64,000 bases of DNA from an uncultured Lachnospiraceae bacterium (GTDB lineage Bacteria > Bacillota > Clostridia > Lachnospirales > Lachnospiraceae): positions 73,209 through 137,208 of the forward strand of contig CAJTXA010000009.1 in NCBI GenBank assembly GCA_910579865.1, given 5' to 3'. The position numbers and the translations under genes were made by a program. This document shows positions 17,489 through 27,222 of the stretch, one piece after another (positions within the stretch are counted from its first letter, which is position 1; every line of letters starts with the position of its first letter). The notes beneath the pieces are model-generated. The model saw only the letters and a list, made by a program, of their open reading frames with translations. It searched no databases and was not told the DNA's origin.

Positions 17489-18628
17489 ATGAAACGGAAG
17501 GATGGACGCAACATGGAGATGAATACGGACAGACTGAAAGAAAAACTTGACGAATTAAGAGAGAAAGCAAAGGAAAGAAAGAATACGTTAGAGTTTCAAG
17601 ATGTGGTGGATACTCTGGCAGAATTTGAACTGGAACCAGAAAAATTTGATGAAATATTAGAACAGTTAGAAGATCAAAATATTGATGTGCTTCAGACAAT
17701 GGAGGGAGAAGAGCTTTTACTTGATGAGATTAATGAAGATGAGTTTTTAGAAGAGGAAATCGATCTGGAAAATGTGGATCTAAGTGTACCAGAAGGAACT
17801 GGAACAGAAGATCCAGTACGAATGTATCTAAAAGAAATTGGGAAGATTCCATTGCTTTCTATTGATGAAGAGGTTGAATTAGCAAAACGGATTGAACTTG
17901 GAGAAGAGGATGCAAAGAAACGTCTGGCAGAGGCAAATCTAAGATTGGTAGTTAGTATTGCAAAAAAGTATTCAGGCAGAGGGATGCAGTTTTTGGATTT
18001 GATTCAGGAGGGAAATTTAGGATTAATTAAAGCAGTAGAAAAATTTAATTATAAAAAAGGATTTAAATTTAGCACCTATGCAACTTGGTGGATTCGTCAG
18101 GCAATTACTCGTGCAATTGCAGATCAGGCAAGAACAATACGAATTCCAGTGCATATGGTAGAGACTATTAATCGAGTAATTCGAGTATCTAGACAGTTAG
18201 TACAAGACTTGGGAAGAGAACCTTCTTTAGAGGAATTATCAGAGGAATTAGATATGCCAATAGAAAAGGTACAAGAGGTTTTAAAGGCTTCTCAAGAGCC
18301 AGTGTCATTAGAAACACCAGTAGGGGAGGAAGATGAAAGTCATTTAGGAGATTTTATTCAGGATGACAATATGCCAGTTCCTGCAGAGGCAGCAACTTTT
18401 ACACTGTTACAAGAACAATTAGTTGAAGTGCTTTCTACTCTTTCTGAACGAGAGCAAAAAGTATTGCGTCTGCGTTTTGGATTGGATGATGGGCGTGCTA
18501 GAACATTAGAAGAAGTTGGAAGAGAATTTCATGTAACAAGAGAACGGATTCGTCAGATAGAAGCAAAGGCATTACGAAAATTGCGCCATCCAAGCAGAAG
18601 CAGATTATTAAAAGATTATTTAGATTAA
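17489..18628 (+). CDS. rpoD: Primary sigma factor SigA/RpoD
   Basis: Housekeeping sigma-70. It has a short acidic N-terminal region 1.1, region 1.2 (DPVRMYLKEIGKIPLLS), region 2 with YATWWIRQAITRAIADQ (-10 recognition), region 3, and region 4 with GREFHVTRERIRQIEAKALR (-35 recognition helix-turn-helix). 379 residues. ATG 17489 has AAGGG 8 nt upstream; internal Met codons at 17513 and 17519 also have purine-rich sites, so the exact start is open by up to ten residues. Cotranscribed with dnaG. The promoters with 17-bp spacing noted elsewhere in this window fit this factor. Confidence 0.97.
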   Translation: MKRKDGRNMEMNTDRLKEKLDELREKAKERKNTLEFQDVVDTLAEFELEPEKFDEILEQLEDQNIDVLQTMEGEELLLDEINEDEFLEEEIDLENVDLSVPEGTGTEDPVRMYLKEIGKIPLLSIDEEVELAKRIELGEEDAKKRLAEANLRLVVSIAKKYSGRGMQFLDLIQEGNLGLIKAVEKFNYKKGFKFSTYATWWIRQAITRAIADQARTIRIPVHMVETINRVIRVSRQLVQDLGREPSLEELSEELDMPIEKVQEVLKASQEPVSLETPVGEEDESHLGDFIQDDNMPVPAEAATFTLLQEQLVEVLSTLSEREQKVLRLRFGLDDGRARTLEEVGREFHVTRERIRQIEAKALRKLRHPSRSRLLKDYLD

Positions 18629-18672
18629 TAGGAGTAGTTCCAAGAAATTGCTAAAATAGGAGTTTATAAAAT

Positions 18673-19377
18673 ATGCAGATTTCAGAACGTTTAAAGACAG
18701 TAGCATCCTTTGTAACAGAGGGAATGAAAGTAGCAGATATTGGAACAGATCATGCCTATGTACCAATTTATTTGATAAAAAATGGAAAGATTCCATCTGC
18801 ATTGGCAATGGATATCGGAGTAGGGCCTTTAAAAAGGGCTAAGGATCATATTGCAGAACAGGGATTAAAGGAACAGATTGAAACTCGGCTTTCGGACGGG
18901 TTTTCTGCATTTCAAAAAGGAGAAGCACAATCGATTGTAATAGCTGGACTTGGCGGAGAGCTGATGATACAGATATTACAAGCAGGAAAAGAAGTTCTCT
19001 CGGAAGTGTCGGAGTTTATCCTTTCTCCCCATTCTGAGATACATAGAGTACGATCTTTTTTAATGGATCAAGGGTTTTCAATTATAAAAGAAACTATGTT
19101 ATATGAAGAAGGAATTTATTATACAATTATAAAAGCTGTATATGGAGTAGGAGATTACCAAACTGAGCCAGAACTTTGGTATGGAAAACGTATGTTAGAA
19201 GAACAGCATCCAGTATTGTATACTTATCTGCAAAAAGAGTATTTAGTTCGAAAACAACTATTGGAAAAACTGTCAGTGATGCAAAAGGAACATATAAAAG
19301 AACGAAAAAAGCAGATAGAAATAGAATGTATGCATATCAAAGAAGCACTGGCATATTATAATAAGAAAGGAATATAG
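18673..19377 (+). CDS. trmK: tRNA (adenine-22-N1)-methyltransferase
   Basis: Class I SAM methyltransferase of the TrmK/YqfN family that makes m1A22 in tRNA. The N-terminal Rossmann fold has VADIGTDHAYVPIYL (SAM loop), AMDIGVGPLKRAKDHI, and the catalytic-region VIAGLGGELMIQIL (about 94-107). A C-terminal coiled-coil-like region (LVRKQLLEKLSVMQKEHIKER) completes 234 residues. It follows rpoD, as in many Firmicutes. AGGAG lies 10 nt before the ATG. Confidence 0.92.
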   Translation: MQISERLKTVASFVTEGMKVADIGTDHAYVPIYLIKNGKIPSALAMDIGVGPLKRAKDHIAEQGLKEQIETRLSDGFSAFQKGEAQSIVIAGLGGELMIQILQAGKEVLSEVSEFILSPHSEIHRVRSFLMDQGFSIIKETMLYEEGIYYTIIKAVYGVGDYQTEPELWYGKRMLEEQHPVLYTYLQKEYLVRKQLLEKLSVMQKEHIKERKKQIEIECMHIKEALAYYNKKGI

Positions 19378-19383
19378 AGATAG

Positions 19384-21039
19384 ATGTACCGTGTTTTAAT
19401 AGAAGGAGAAGAAAAGGAATATCCAGCAGGAACCACCTATCAAGAAATTGTGAAAGACTATAAAGAGAAAAAAGAACATGAGATTGTACTTGTAACTGTA
19501 GATGGAAAACTTCAAGAGCTGTATAAAAAGTTAAAGAAAGATTGTGAGATCCGATTGGTAACAACAGCAGAAGATGCCGGCAATCGTTCCTATGTTAGAA
19601 GTGTAACACAACTGATGTTAAAGGCGATTTATGATATTGTGCCAAAAGAGAACTTAGAGAAAGTGAGTGTATTATTTTCTTTAAGTAAAGGATATTATTG
19701 TAAGGTTAAAGGGGAAGTTATTGTTAATCAAGATTTTTTGGATCGAGTAAAAGATAGAATGTTGGAATTGGTAAAGGAAGACATTCCTTTTAAAAAGAGA
19801 AGTATTCATACAGATGATGCGATTCTGCTATTTCAGGGGCATCGTATGTATGATAAGGAACGTTTGTTCCGATATCGTCGGGTATCTAGAGTAAATATTT
19901 ATAGTTTAAATGAATTTGAAGACTATTATTATGGTTATATGGTTCCTTCTACTGGAATTTTAAAATATTTTGAATTGTATTTATATGATGAAGGATTTGT
20001 GCTGCAGATGCCTAGAAAAAAGGCTCCAACAAAAGTTGCTCCATTTGAACCGCAACAAAAGTTATTTCATGTACTAAAAGAGTCAAAGGAGTGGGGAGAG
20101 CGTCTGGGTATTTCAACTGTTGGAGAATTGAATGAGAAAATTTCAAAGGGTAAATTAAATGATATTGTATTAGTGCAGGAAGCTTTACAAGAAAAAAAGA
20201 TTTCGGAAATTGCCCGAATGATTACTGAAAAAAAGCAAAGTAAATTTATTATGATTGCAGGGCCATCTTCCTCTGGAAAAACAACCTTTTCTCATCGGTT
20301 ATCCATTCAATTACAGGCACATGGTTTAAATCCACATTTAATTTCAATTGATGACTATTTTATTGACCGATTAAAATGTCCATTGGATGAGTTTGGAAAA
20401 TATGATTTTGAAAGTTTACGGGCACTTGATGTTGAGCAGTTTAATGTTGATATGATGGCACTTTTAAAAGGAAGCCAGATTGAGCTGCCAGTTTATAATT
20501 TTAAAACAGGAAAACGAGAATACCGAGGGGATTATTTGCAGCTTGGAAAAGAAGATGTACTAGTAATTGAAGGGATTCATGGTTTAAATGATGCACTTTC
20601 TTATACACTTCCAAAAGATAGTAAATTTAAGATTTATATTAGTGCGCTAACACAATTAAATGTGGACGAACACAATCGAATTCCATCTACAGATGGGCGG
20701 CTAATTCGGCGGATGGTACGAGATAATCGTACTAGGAATATAACAGCAAAGGGAACATTAGATATGTGGGATTCGGTAAGAAGGGGAGAAGAACAATATA
20801 TCTTTCCTTATCAGGAAGAAGCAGATGTAATGTTTAATTCGGCATTAGTTTATGAATTAGCTGCTTTGAAACAGTTTGCAGAACCAATTTTATTTCAGAT
20901 TGAAAAAAGCGATCCTTGTTATGCAGAAGCAAAACGGTTATTAAAATTTTTGGATTATTTTTTAGGAATGACAACAGAGGATATTCCAAAAAATTCGATT
21001 TTGCGGGAATTTGTTGGGAAAGGTTGCTTTCCAGTATAG
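19384..21039 (+). CDS. TGS-domain nucleoside kinase (uridine kinase-like)
   Basis: 551 residues. The N-terminal 60 residues look like a TGS domain (VLIEGEEKEYPAGTTYQEI), the middle resembles the threonyl-tRNA synthetase second additional domain, and the C-terminal half is a P-loop kinase: GPSSSGKTTFSHRL (about residue 294), ISIDDYFIDR, ELPVYNFKTGKREYRG and VIEGIHGLND, as in uridine/phosphoribulokinase-type enzymes. Usually annotated nucleoside kinase; the true substrate is not established from sequence. It begins 7 nt after trmK. Confidence 0.88.
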   Translation: MYRVLIEGEEKEYPAGTTYQEIVKDYKEKKEHEIVLVTVDGKLQELYKKLKKDCEIRLVTTAEDAGNRSYVRSVTQLMLKAIYDIVPKENLEKVSVLFSLSKGYYCKVKGEVIVNQDFLDRVKDRMLELVKEDIPFKKRSIHTDDAILLFQGHRMYDKERLFRYRRVSRVNIYSLNEFEDYYYGYMVPSTGILKYFELYLYDEGFVLQMPRKKAPTKVAPFEPQQKLFHVLKESKEWGERLGISTVGELNEKISKGKLNDIVLVQEALQEKKISEIARMITEKKQSKFIMIAGPSSSGKTTFSHRLSIQLQAHGLNPHLISIDDYFIDRLKCPLDEFGKYDFESLRALDVEQFNVDMMALLKGSQIELPVYNFKTGKREYRGDYLQLGKEDVLVIEGIHGLNDALSYTLPKDSKFKIYISALTQLNVDEHNRIPSTDGRLIRRMVRDNRTRNITAKGTLDMWDSVRRGEEQYIFPYQEEADVMFNSALVYELAALKQFAEPILFQIEKSDPCYAEAKRLLKFLDYFLGMTTEDIPKNSILREFVGKGCFPV

Positions 21040-21073
21040 AAATAGAATGGATGCAAAAGAGTGAGGATAAGAG

Positions 21074-21835
21074 ATGGATTATATGTTGTTGGTGGATACT
21101 GCGGTTTTGGCTGGTGAGATTATGTTAGAAAGCGGAGCAGAAACCTATCGAGTGGAGGACACCATTAGTCATTTTCTAAAAAAGGCAAATTTAAAACATG
21201 CCCATGTATTTGTAATTACAACTGGAATTATTGCTACTTTATCAGATCCAACAATTGAGGCAATTACTGTGGTAAGGCGAATTAATCGGCGCAATACCAA
21301 TTTAAATAAAATTTTTCGAGCCAATGAAGTATCAAGAAAATTTTATGAAGAAGAGATGGGATTACAGGAGGCTTTTCATGAGCTAAAGGTGATTCGGGAG
21401 GAAAAAATCTACAGTCCATTTGCAAAAAATATTGGTATTGTGTTTACTTCAGCATTTTTTACACTTTTATTGGGAGGAAGTATTTTAGATTGTATTATGT
21501 CAGCAATTGGTGGAATGATTTTAGCAGTAGGACTTTCTCTTGGAAGACGAATTGGATTTCAGGGATTTTTGCTGGATGGACTAAATTCTTGTATTGTGGT
21601 AATCAGTGTACTTTTATTAGTTGGAATAGTACCTTTTTCATTAAATAGAGATTTAATTATTATTGGTGGAATTATGCCAATGGTTCCCGGTGTAGCGATT
21701 ACTAATGCGATACGAGATACACTACAAGGGGATTATGTATCTGGGAGTGCTCGTGTAATGGAAGCTTGTATGGAGGCGGCAGCGATTGCCTTTGGAGCTT
21801 GTGTTGGAATGGCTATGTTTCGTGGAGTAATATAA
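21074..21835 (+). CDS. Threonine/serine exporter, ThrE N-terminal-domain subunit
   Basis: 253 residues. It has a soluble N-terminal part (GAETYRVEDTI and VTTGIIATLSDP are the family marks) and four to five hydrophobic segments with GGIMPMVPGVAITNAIRD. It corresponds to the first half of ThrE (DUF1212). The partner half is encoded 36 nt downstream, so the exporter is assembled from two polypeptides. Good ribosome site (GAGGATAAGAG) before ATG 21074. Confidence 0.9.
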   Translation: MDYMLLVDTAVLAGEIMLESGAETYRVEDTISHFLKKANLKHAHVFVITTGIIATLSDPTIEAITVVRRINRRNTNLNKIFRANEVSRKFYEEEMGLQEAFHELKVIREEKIYSPFAKNIGIVFTSAFFTLLLGGSILDCIMSAIGGMILAVGLSLGRRIGFQGFLLDGLNSCIVVISVLLLVGIVPFSLNRDLIIIGGIMPMVPGVAITNAIRDTLQGDYVSGSARVMEACMEAAAIAFGACVGMAMFRGVI

Positions 21836-21871
21836 AATCGTTAAAGATGAAAATTAGGAGAAAAAAAGAAA

Positions 21872-22297
21872 ATGGGAATACAAGTGATAGGAGCTTTTTT
21901 AGCAGTAGCAGGCTTTTGTATGGTAATTGAAGTACCAAAAAAGTTGTTATATCATACAGCATTTGCAGGAGCGATTGGGTGGTTTGTTTATTTGGCTGCG
22001 TCAGATATGGGATGTACTTCTTATATTGCTTGTTTTTGGGCAGCAGTAGCTGTTTCTGTATTTTCTCATGTGGAAGCGAGGCGTTTAAAAGCTCCTGTTA
22101 CTGTATTTTTAATTGGAGGAATTCTTCCTATGGTGCCAGGGGCTGGGATGTATCGAACCGCTTATAGTATTATTGCTGAAGATGCAGAACGGGCTTATAT
22201 GCATCTTCAAGAGACACTTTTAATTGCTGGAGCAATAGCCGTTGCTATTTTTATGACAGATTCAATTGCTCGGATTATTATACGGAGGAAAGGATAA
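21872..22297 (+). CDS. Threonine/serine exporter, ThrE C-terminal-domain subunit
   Basis: 141 residues with four to five membrane segments and the family motif FLIGGILPMVPGAGMYRTAY (DUF3815). It complements the upstream ThrE N-terminal subunit. AGGAG precedes ATG 21872. The 3' end runs directly into a scrap resembling a restriction endonuclease. Confidence 0.9.
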   Translation: MGIQVIGAFLAVAGFCMVIEVPKKLLYHTAFAGAIGWFVYLAASDMGCTSYIACFWAAVAVSVFSHVEARRLKAPVTVFLIGGILPMVPGAGMYRTAYSIIAEDAERAYMHLQETLLIAGAIAVAIFMTDSIARIIIRRKG

Positions 22298-22317
22298 AAC
22301 TAAACCAAATTAAGAAC

Positions 22318-22413
22318 ATGGGTTGGGTAAAGAATCGGAGTCCTGGAAATGCTGGTGGCATTGGCAATACATTAGAAGATTTTCTTGAGAATAAATGGAG
22401 AGAAATACTTTAG
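22318..22413 (+). pseudogene. Scrap resembling MvaI/BcnI-family restriction endonuclease N-terminus
   Basis: A short open stretch reads MGWVKNRSPGNAGGIGNTLE and ends at TAG 22411 after about 31 codons; the frame is open a little upstream (IKLNQIKN). The GW-x-x-x-R-x-G-N-x-G-IG-x-TLE pattern recalls the start of MvaI/BcnI-type restriction endonuclease proteins. No remainder of the enzyme and no methyltransferase is nearby. Family link from memory, so moderate to low confidence. Confidence 0.4.
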
Positions 22414-22469
22414 ATATAATGAGAGTGAAACATATATGAATCCTGGCATTGATAGGTTTTTAAAATATA

Positions 22470-22507
22470 AGCAATATCTGAGCAAATATTTCAGATATTG
22501 CTTTTTT
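22470..22507 (+). terminator. Strong intrinsic terminator
   Basis: A perfect 12-bp stem, AGCAATATCTGA/TCAGATATTGCT, with a 9-nt loop followed by TTTTT. It closes the ThrE/relic transcript. Confidence 0.88.
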
Positions 22508-22703
22508 AAAGTTTTTTTGGATAGTTTGTGTTATTCTAATGATTAATTTCAAATACCATTTTTAGGACTTCCGCACAAGACAATTTGTTTTACCAGTTGT
22601 TCGGGAAAAGTAGCTGTATGACTACTATTTACCAAGTATTTTTATGTGTAAATTTATATATTTGTGGAATACTGTTTTATAGATATAACTAGGAGGAGAA
22701 ATA

Positions 22704-23135
22704 ATGATAGGATGGTTGATTGCTTTAATTTCTGGAGCTTTAATGAGTATTCAAGGAGTTTTTAATACAGAAGTAACAAAACAGACCAGTATCTGGGTAG
22801 CAAATGGATGGGTACAGCTAACTGCATTTTTAGTTTGTTTAATTGGGTGGTTTGTAACAGGCAGACCAGAGATTAGTGGACTTTGGCAGATGGAACAAAA
22901 GTATATGTTAGTGGGTGGTGTAATGGGAGCTGGAATTACTTGGACAGTGATTCAAAGTATGGAAAAATTAGGGCCAGCAAAGGCAGTTATGATTATTGTA
23001 GTTTCGCAGCTTTTGATCGCTTATTTAATTGAAGTATTTGGAGTTTTTGGAGTAGAAAAGGTAGATTTTCAATGGAGAAAAGTATTAGGGATGGCATTTG
23101 CAATTGCTGGTATTATTTTATTTAAATGGGAGTGA
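22704..23135 (+). CDS. DMT-family YdcZ-type small membrane transporter
   Basis: 143 residues with about five transmembrane segments and the start MIGWLIALISGALMSIQGV, typical of YdcZ/DUF606 drug/metabolite-transporter proteins that act as dimers. AGGAGG lies just before the start. It stands alone. Substrate unknown. Confidence 0.85.
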   Translation: MIGWLIALISGALMSIQGVFNTEVTKQTSIWVANGWVQLTAFLVCLIGWFVTGRPEISGLWQMEQKYMLVGGVMGAGITWTVIQSMEKLGPAKAVMIIVVSQLLIAYLIEVFGVFGVEKVDFQWRKVLGMAFAIAGIILFKWE

Positions 23136-23161
23136 CAAGAAACTTTAAGTTTAAATACCTA

Positions 23162-23190
23162 TTGTATTTCCCTGATAAATTCGGTACAAT
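23162..23190 (+). promoter_or_regulatory. Probable promoter of comEA
   Basis: TTGTAT-N17-TACAAT, 73 bp upstream of comEA. Confidence 0.5.
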
Positions 23191-23262
23191 AGAGATTACT
23201 GGGAAACCAGGATATGCATAGAGGGGAACGCTTTTCTTTTAAAAAATAGAAAGGATAAGGCT

Positions 23263-23952
23263 ATGCAGAAAAAAGATTTATTTGATAAAACAACGAAACA
23301 GGGAAGATTCTATCGAAATTTGTTAAAAACAGGAGTACTTCTGGCTAGTATGCTTGTAGCAGGTTTTTGTTATCTTCAGACACAGAAAACACAGAATTCA
23401 GGTTTGACTTTTGAAGAACAAGTATTACAAAGTGAGGTTTTTTCTGATAGGGAAAGTTTGGATTTTGAGTCGCAGACAGTTGATAAAATTGAAAATACAG
23501 AACAGAAATTGACAGAGGATAAGACAAAATTTTTACTTTATGTTCATGTATGCGGACAGGTAAAAAACCCAGGTGTGTATCAATTAGAGGAAGGTGCACG
23601 AATTTTTGATGCGGTGCAACTTGCGGGAGGATTGACAGAAGAGGCATGGGAAGAAGCCATAAATCTTGCGAAAATAGTAACAGATGGAGAACAAATTCGA
23701 ATTCCAGATCAGACAGAAGCAGAACTTTTTTTATTGGAGGAGACGCAAACAGAGAGTGGATTAATCAATTTGAATCAGGCAACAAAAGAACAGCTTATGA
23801 CCTTAACTGGAATAGGGGAAGCTAGAGCAAAAGATATTATTGCCTATCGTGAGGAACATGGAGCATTTCAAACGATAGAGGATATTATGAAAGTGCCTGG
23901 AATAAAAGAAGCAGCGTTTGCTAAAATAAAAAATGAAATTGTAGTGAAATAA
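23263..23952 (+). CDS. comEA: ComEA-type DNA-binding competence protein
   Basis: 229 residues: one N-terminal membrane anchor (about 24-40), a variable linker, a SLBB domain (FLLYVHVCGQVKNPGVYQLE to IRIPDQ, about 88-148) and a C-terminal helix-hairpin-helix pair (INLNQATKEQLMTLTGIGEA and IEDIMKVPGI). ComEA binds incoming DNA outside the membrane and passes it to ComEC, which is encoded 3.3 kb downstream. Good start at ATG 23263. Confidence 0.92.
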   Translation: MQKKDLFDKTTKQGRFYRNLLKTGVLLASMLVAGFCYLQTQKTQNSGLTFEEQVLQSEVFSDRESLDFESQTVDKIENTEQKLTEDKTKFLLYVHVCGQVKNPGVYQLEEGARIFDAVQLAGGLTEEAWEEAINLAKIVTDGEQIRIPDQTEAELFLLEETQTESGLINLNQATKEQLMTLTGIGEARAKDIIAYREEHGAFQTIEDIMKVPGIKEAAFAKIKNEIVVK

Positions 23953-24065
23953 TTGTAGTTTAAATAGTGATATCAAAAAATAATGTACAAATAAAAAAAT
24001 AAGAATATCATACAATAGATAATACGATAAAAAGTGGAAAATAGGTAGAAGTGAGGTTGGTAAAC

Positions 24066-24749
24066 ATGGCGAAAAGAGTATTGGTAGTAGATGATGAAAA
24101 ATTGATTGTAAAAGGAATTCGCTTTAGTCTAGAGCAGGATGGTATGGAAGTAGATTGTGCTTTTGACGGAGCCGAGGCTTTGGAGTATGCAAAGAAGAAA
24201 GAATATGATATTGTCCTTTTGGATGTTATGCTTCCAGAGATCGATGGATTTCAAGTGTGTCAGCAGATTCGTGAATTTTCCAATATGCCTATTGTTATGC
24301 TTACTGCAAAATCAGATGATATGGATAAGATTTTAGGATTGGAATACGGAGCAGATGACTATATTGCGAAACCTTTTAATATTCTTGAAGTAAAGGCAAG
24401 GATTCGGGCTATTATGCGCCGCAGCAGCAAATCCGAAGCAAAGAAAGAGAAGGAGCGCTATTTAGCCTGTGGGGATTTAAAATTGGATACAGAGGGAAGA
24501 AGGCTGTATATTCGGGAAAAGGAAGTGAATTTAACAGCAAAAGAGTTCGATTTATTGGAACTTTTAGTTCTAAATCCCAATAAGGTTTATAAGAGAGATG
24601 AACTGTTAGAATTAGTTTGGGGAAAGGAATATCCTGGAGATGCTAGAACAGTAGATGTCCATGTAAGAAGATTAAGAGAAAAGATTGAACCAAACCCAAG
24701 TGAGCCAATCTATGTTCATACGAAATGGGGTGTGGGGTATTATTTCTAA
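24066..24749 (+). CDS. OmpR/PhoB-family response regulator
   Basis: A receiver domain (VLVVDDEKLIVKG; phospho-acceptor Asp53 in IVLLDVMLP; Thr in IVMLTAKSDD; Lys in YIAKPFN) is followed by a winged-helix DNA-binding domain (NLTAKEFDLLELLVLNPNKV, DARTVDVHVRRLREKI). ATG 24066 is chosen because it begins MAKRVLVVDDE and has GTGAGG upstream; GTG 24051 would add five residues. The histidine kinase starts 1 nt after its stop. Confidence 0.95.
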   Translation: MAKRVLVVDDEKLIVKGIRFSLEQDGMEVDCAFDGAEALEYAKKKEYDIVLLDVMLPEIDGFQVCQQIREFSNMPIVMLTAKSDDMDKILGLEYGADDYIAKPFNILEVKARIRAIMRRSSKSEAKKEKERYLACGDLKLDTEGRRLYIREKEVNLTAKEFDLLELLVLNPNKVYKRDELLELVWGKEYPGDARTVDVHVRRLREKIEPNPSEPIYVHTKWGVGYYF

Positions 24750-24750
24750 A

Positions 24751-26172
24751 ATGATAAATAAAATTTGGAAAAGAAAAAGTATGAGAGTTTGTTTGATTTT
24801 GTTTTTTATTATTTTTGGAATGACACCACTACTGTTTTTCCGCTTTTCGTATTTTTCTAGTTATGAAAGAGAAATGGTAGGATCTAGAATGAGTGAATTA
24901 CAGAATCAGTGCAATATTCTATCTCGACAGCTAACAACTGGAAATTATATGTTGGATCAATTTAGTGATACGATGAATAATGCAATTGTGACATTAGCAA
25001 ATTATTATAATGGTCGGATTGTTGTGGTGGATAGTAATTTAAAGATCATTAAGGATACATATGGGCTTTTAGAACGGAAAACATTACTTTCAGATGCTGT
25101 AATTATGGGATTGTCTGGATCGAATAAAGCTTATTATGATGATAAAAATGAATATATTGAGATTACGTTTCCCATTACAGATGTAACAACAAAAGAAGTA
25201 TTAGGAGTGATGGTAGCTTCTGTTACAACAGAAGATATTCGAGAACAGCATAAAGAATTACTTGAAAAAGCAGATGTAGTGCTTTTAGCGATGGCAGCTG
25301 TAATTGCGTTGACAGCGTTTTTAATGGCGGATTTATTTGTAAAGCCAGTAAAACGAATGGTATCTGCATTTGATCGAATGGCACAAGGGCATATCGATGA
25401 AAAGTTACAGATTGGAGGTTTTACCGAAATAGAGCGAGTAGGGGAAGCAACGAGAAAGATGCTTGCTAGACTGAAGGCATTGGATGAATCAAGACAAGAG
25501 TTTGTTTCAAATGTTTCACATGAACTAAAAACACCAATTACTTCAATGAAGGTATTAGCAGATTCTTTACTATCACAGGAAGAAGTACCAAATGAACTTT
25601 ATAAGGAGTTTATGGTGGATATTGCAGCAGAGATTGATAGAGAGAGTAAGATTATAACCGATCTGCTTTCTTTAATGAAGTTGGATAAAAATGCGACTGT
25701 TTTAAATATTACCAATATGGATATGAATGAGATGTTAGAGTTAATTTTAAAGCGATTACGTCCAATTGCTGCAACTAGAAATATTGAATTGGTATTTGAA
25801 AGTTTTCGATCCGTAACAGCAGAAATTGATGAAGTGAAATTGACATTGGCATTTAGTAATTTAGTAGAAAATGCAATTAAGTATAATTATGATGACGGCT
25901 GGGTAAAAGTTTCCCTTAATGCAGATCATAAATATTTTTATGTAAAGGTTATAGACTCTGGTGTGGGAATTCCAGAGGATGTACAGGATATGGTATTTGA
26001 GCGTTTTTATCGGGTAGACAAAGCACGTTCTAGGGAAACAGGAGGAACGGGTTTGGGACTTTCAATTACAAAAAGTATTATTTTAATGCATAATGGGGCA
26101 ATTAAATTATTTAGCAGAGAAAAGGAAGGTACAACATTTACAGTAAGAATTCCTCTGCGTCATATTGGATAA
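24751..26172 (+). CDS. Sensor histidine kinase
   Basis: Two membrane segments (about 12-30 and 170-192) flank an extracellular sensor domain. Then come HAMP, a HisKA domain with phospho-acceptor His257 in SNVSHELKTPIT, and an ATPase domain (NLVENAIKYN N-box, DSGVGIP G1, GGTGLGLSI G2). ATG 24751 lies 1 nt after the regulator's stop; an upstream in-frame start would overlap it by 65 nt. The membrane-sensor plus HAMP plan is like WalK/PhoR kinases. Signal not inferable. Confidence 0.94.
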   Translation: MINKIWKRKSMRVCLILFFIIFGMTPLLFFRFSYFSSYEREMVGSRMSELQNQCNILSRQLTTGNYMLDQFSDTMNNAIVTLANYYNGRIVVVDSNLKIIKDTYGLLERKTLLSDAVIMGLSGSNKAYYDDKNEYIEITFPITDVTTKEVLGVMVASVTTEDIREQHKELLEKADVVLLAMAAVIALTAFLMADLFVKPVKRMVSAFDRMAQGHIDEKLQIGGFTEIERVGEATRKMLARLKALDESRQEFVSNVSHELKTPITSMKVLADSLLSQEEVPNELYKEFMVDIAAEIDRESKIITDLLSLMKLDKNATVLNITNMDMNEMLELILKRLRPIAATRNIELVFESFRSVTAEIDEVKLTLAFSNLVENAIKYNYDDGWVKVSLNADHKYFYVKVIDSGVGIPEDVQDMVFERFYRVDKARSRETGGTGLGLSITKSIILMHNGAIKLFSREKEGTTFTVRIPLRHIG

Positions 26173-26188
26173 AAGAGGGAGGGAGAAC

Positions 26189-27217
26189 ATGAAAAAGAAG
26201 TATCAAGTGAGAATGTTGTTTTTTTCTTTGATTTGTTTTTTTTGTGTGGGATGTGGGGGAGAACCAGAAAGAACCGCTTCTTCTCAGCAGGGCTATCGGA
26301 TGTACTATATTCGAAATCAATCGAAATTGATATCAGAAAATTTTGCAACAGAGTTGACAATAACAGAAGACCTAATTGGGGAATTTTTGGAAGCGTTAGC
26401 ACAAGATTCTCCTAATAGTGTGGATAATAAACGGGTGATACCAGAAAATGTACAGATTATAAAAACAAACTATGATGCAGAAAAACGGCAGTTGGCATTA
26501 TACTTTGATTCTGGCTATATGGAACGAAAGAATAATATTGTGGAAATTCTTTCTAGGGCAGCGATTGTCCGAACATTAACACAGATTACAGGGGTAGATT
26601 ATCTTGTTTTTTATATCAATGATCAGCCATTAATGGATGCATCTGGTAAGGTTGTTGGAACAATGAGAGCTTCTGATTTTATTGAGGATTTAGGAGGTGA
26701 TGTAAACGATTATGAAAAGACAACCTTGACCTTATATTTTTCAAATGGAAAAGGAGACAAGCTGATTGAGGAGAAAAGAGAGATTGTCTATACAACTTCT
26801 ACTTCTATGTCAAAACTAGTAATTGAGCAGTTAGTAGCTGGACCAAAGACAGAAGGACTTTCTCCTGTGCTTCCTTCTGATACTAAGATTTTAAATATAT
26901 CAACGCAGGAAGGGGTTTGTTATGTAAATTTAGATGCCAGTTTTATGACAAGTGCAGTAGCTACAATCGAATTACTGCCAATCTATGCAATTGTAAACTC
27001 ACTTTCAGAATTGACCAATATTAGTAAGGTTCAGATTGCAATTAATGGAGAAACAAATCGAAAATATCGAGAAGTGGTCGCATTGGATGTATTGTTTGAA
27101 CGAAATTTAGATTTAGTAACAACATTAGAAGCAGAACAAGAAAGTGAAAATTCCGAAAATACAACAAGTGAAAATCAAAAGGAAGAAACGGGGGAGGTAA
27201 AATCAAAAGACCAGTAA
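26189..27217 (+). CDS. GerMN-domain lipoprotein
   Basis: A lipoprotein signal peptide with lipobox FFCVGC (Cys about residue 17) is followed by two GerMN-like repeats (around residues 85-160 and 210-300; FSNGKGDKLIEEKREIVY and CYVNLDASFMTS are typical). GerMN proteins act in spore germination or cell-wall processes in Firmicutes. AGGGAGGGAG precedes ATG 26189. It follows the two-component genes closely and may be in the same operon. Confidence 0.88.
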   Translation: MKKKYQVRMLFFSLICFFCVGCGGEPERTASSQQGYRMYYIRNQSKLISENFATELTITEDLIGEFLEALAQDSPNSVDNKRVIPENVQIIKTNYDAEKRQLALYFDSGYMERKNNIVEILSRAAIVRTLTQITGVDYLVFYINDQPLMDASGKVVGTMRASDFIEDLGGDVNDYEKTTLTLYFSNGKGDKLIEEKREIVYTTSTSMSKLVIEQLVAGPKTEGLSPVLPSDTKILNISTQEGVCYVNLDASFMTSAVATIELLPIYAIVNSLSELTNISKVQIAINGETNRKYREVVALDVLFERNLDLVTTLEAEQESENSENTTSENQKEETGEVKSKDQ

Positions 27218-27222
27218 TATGG

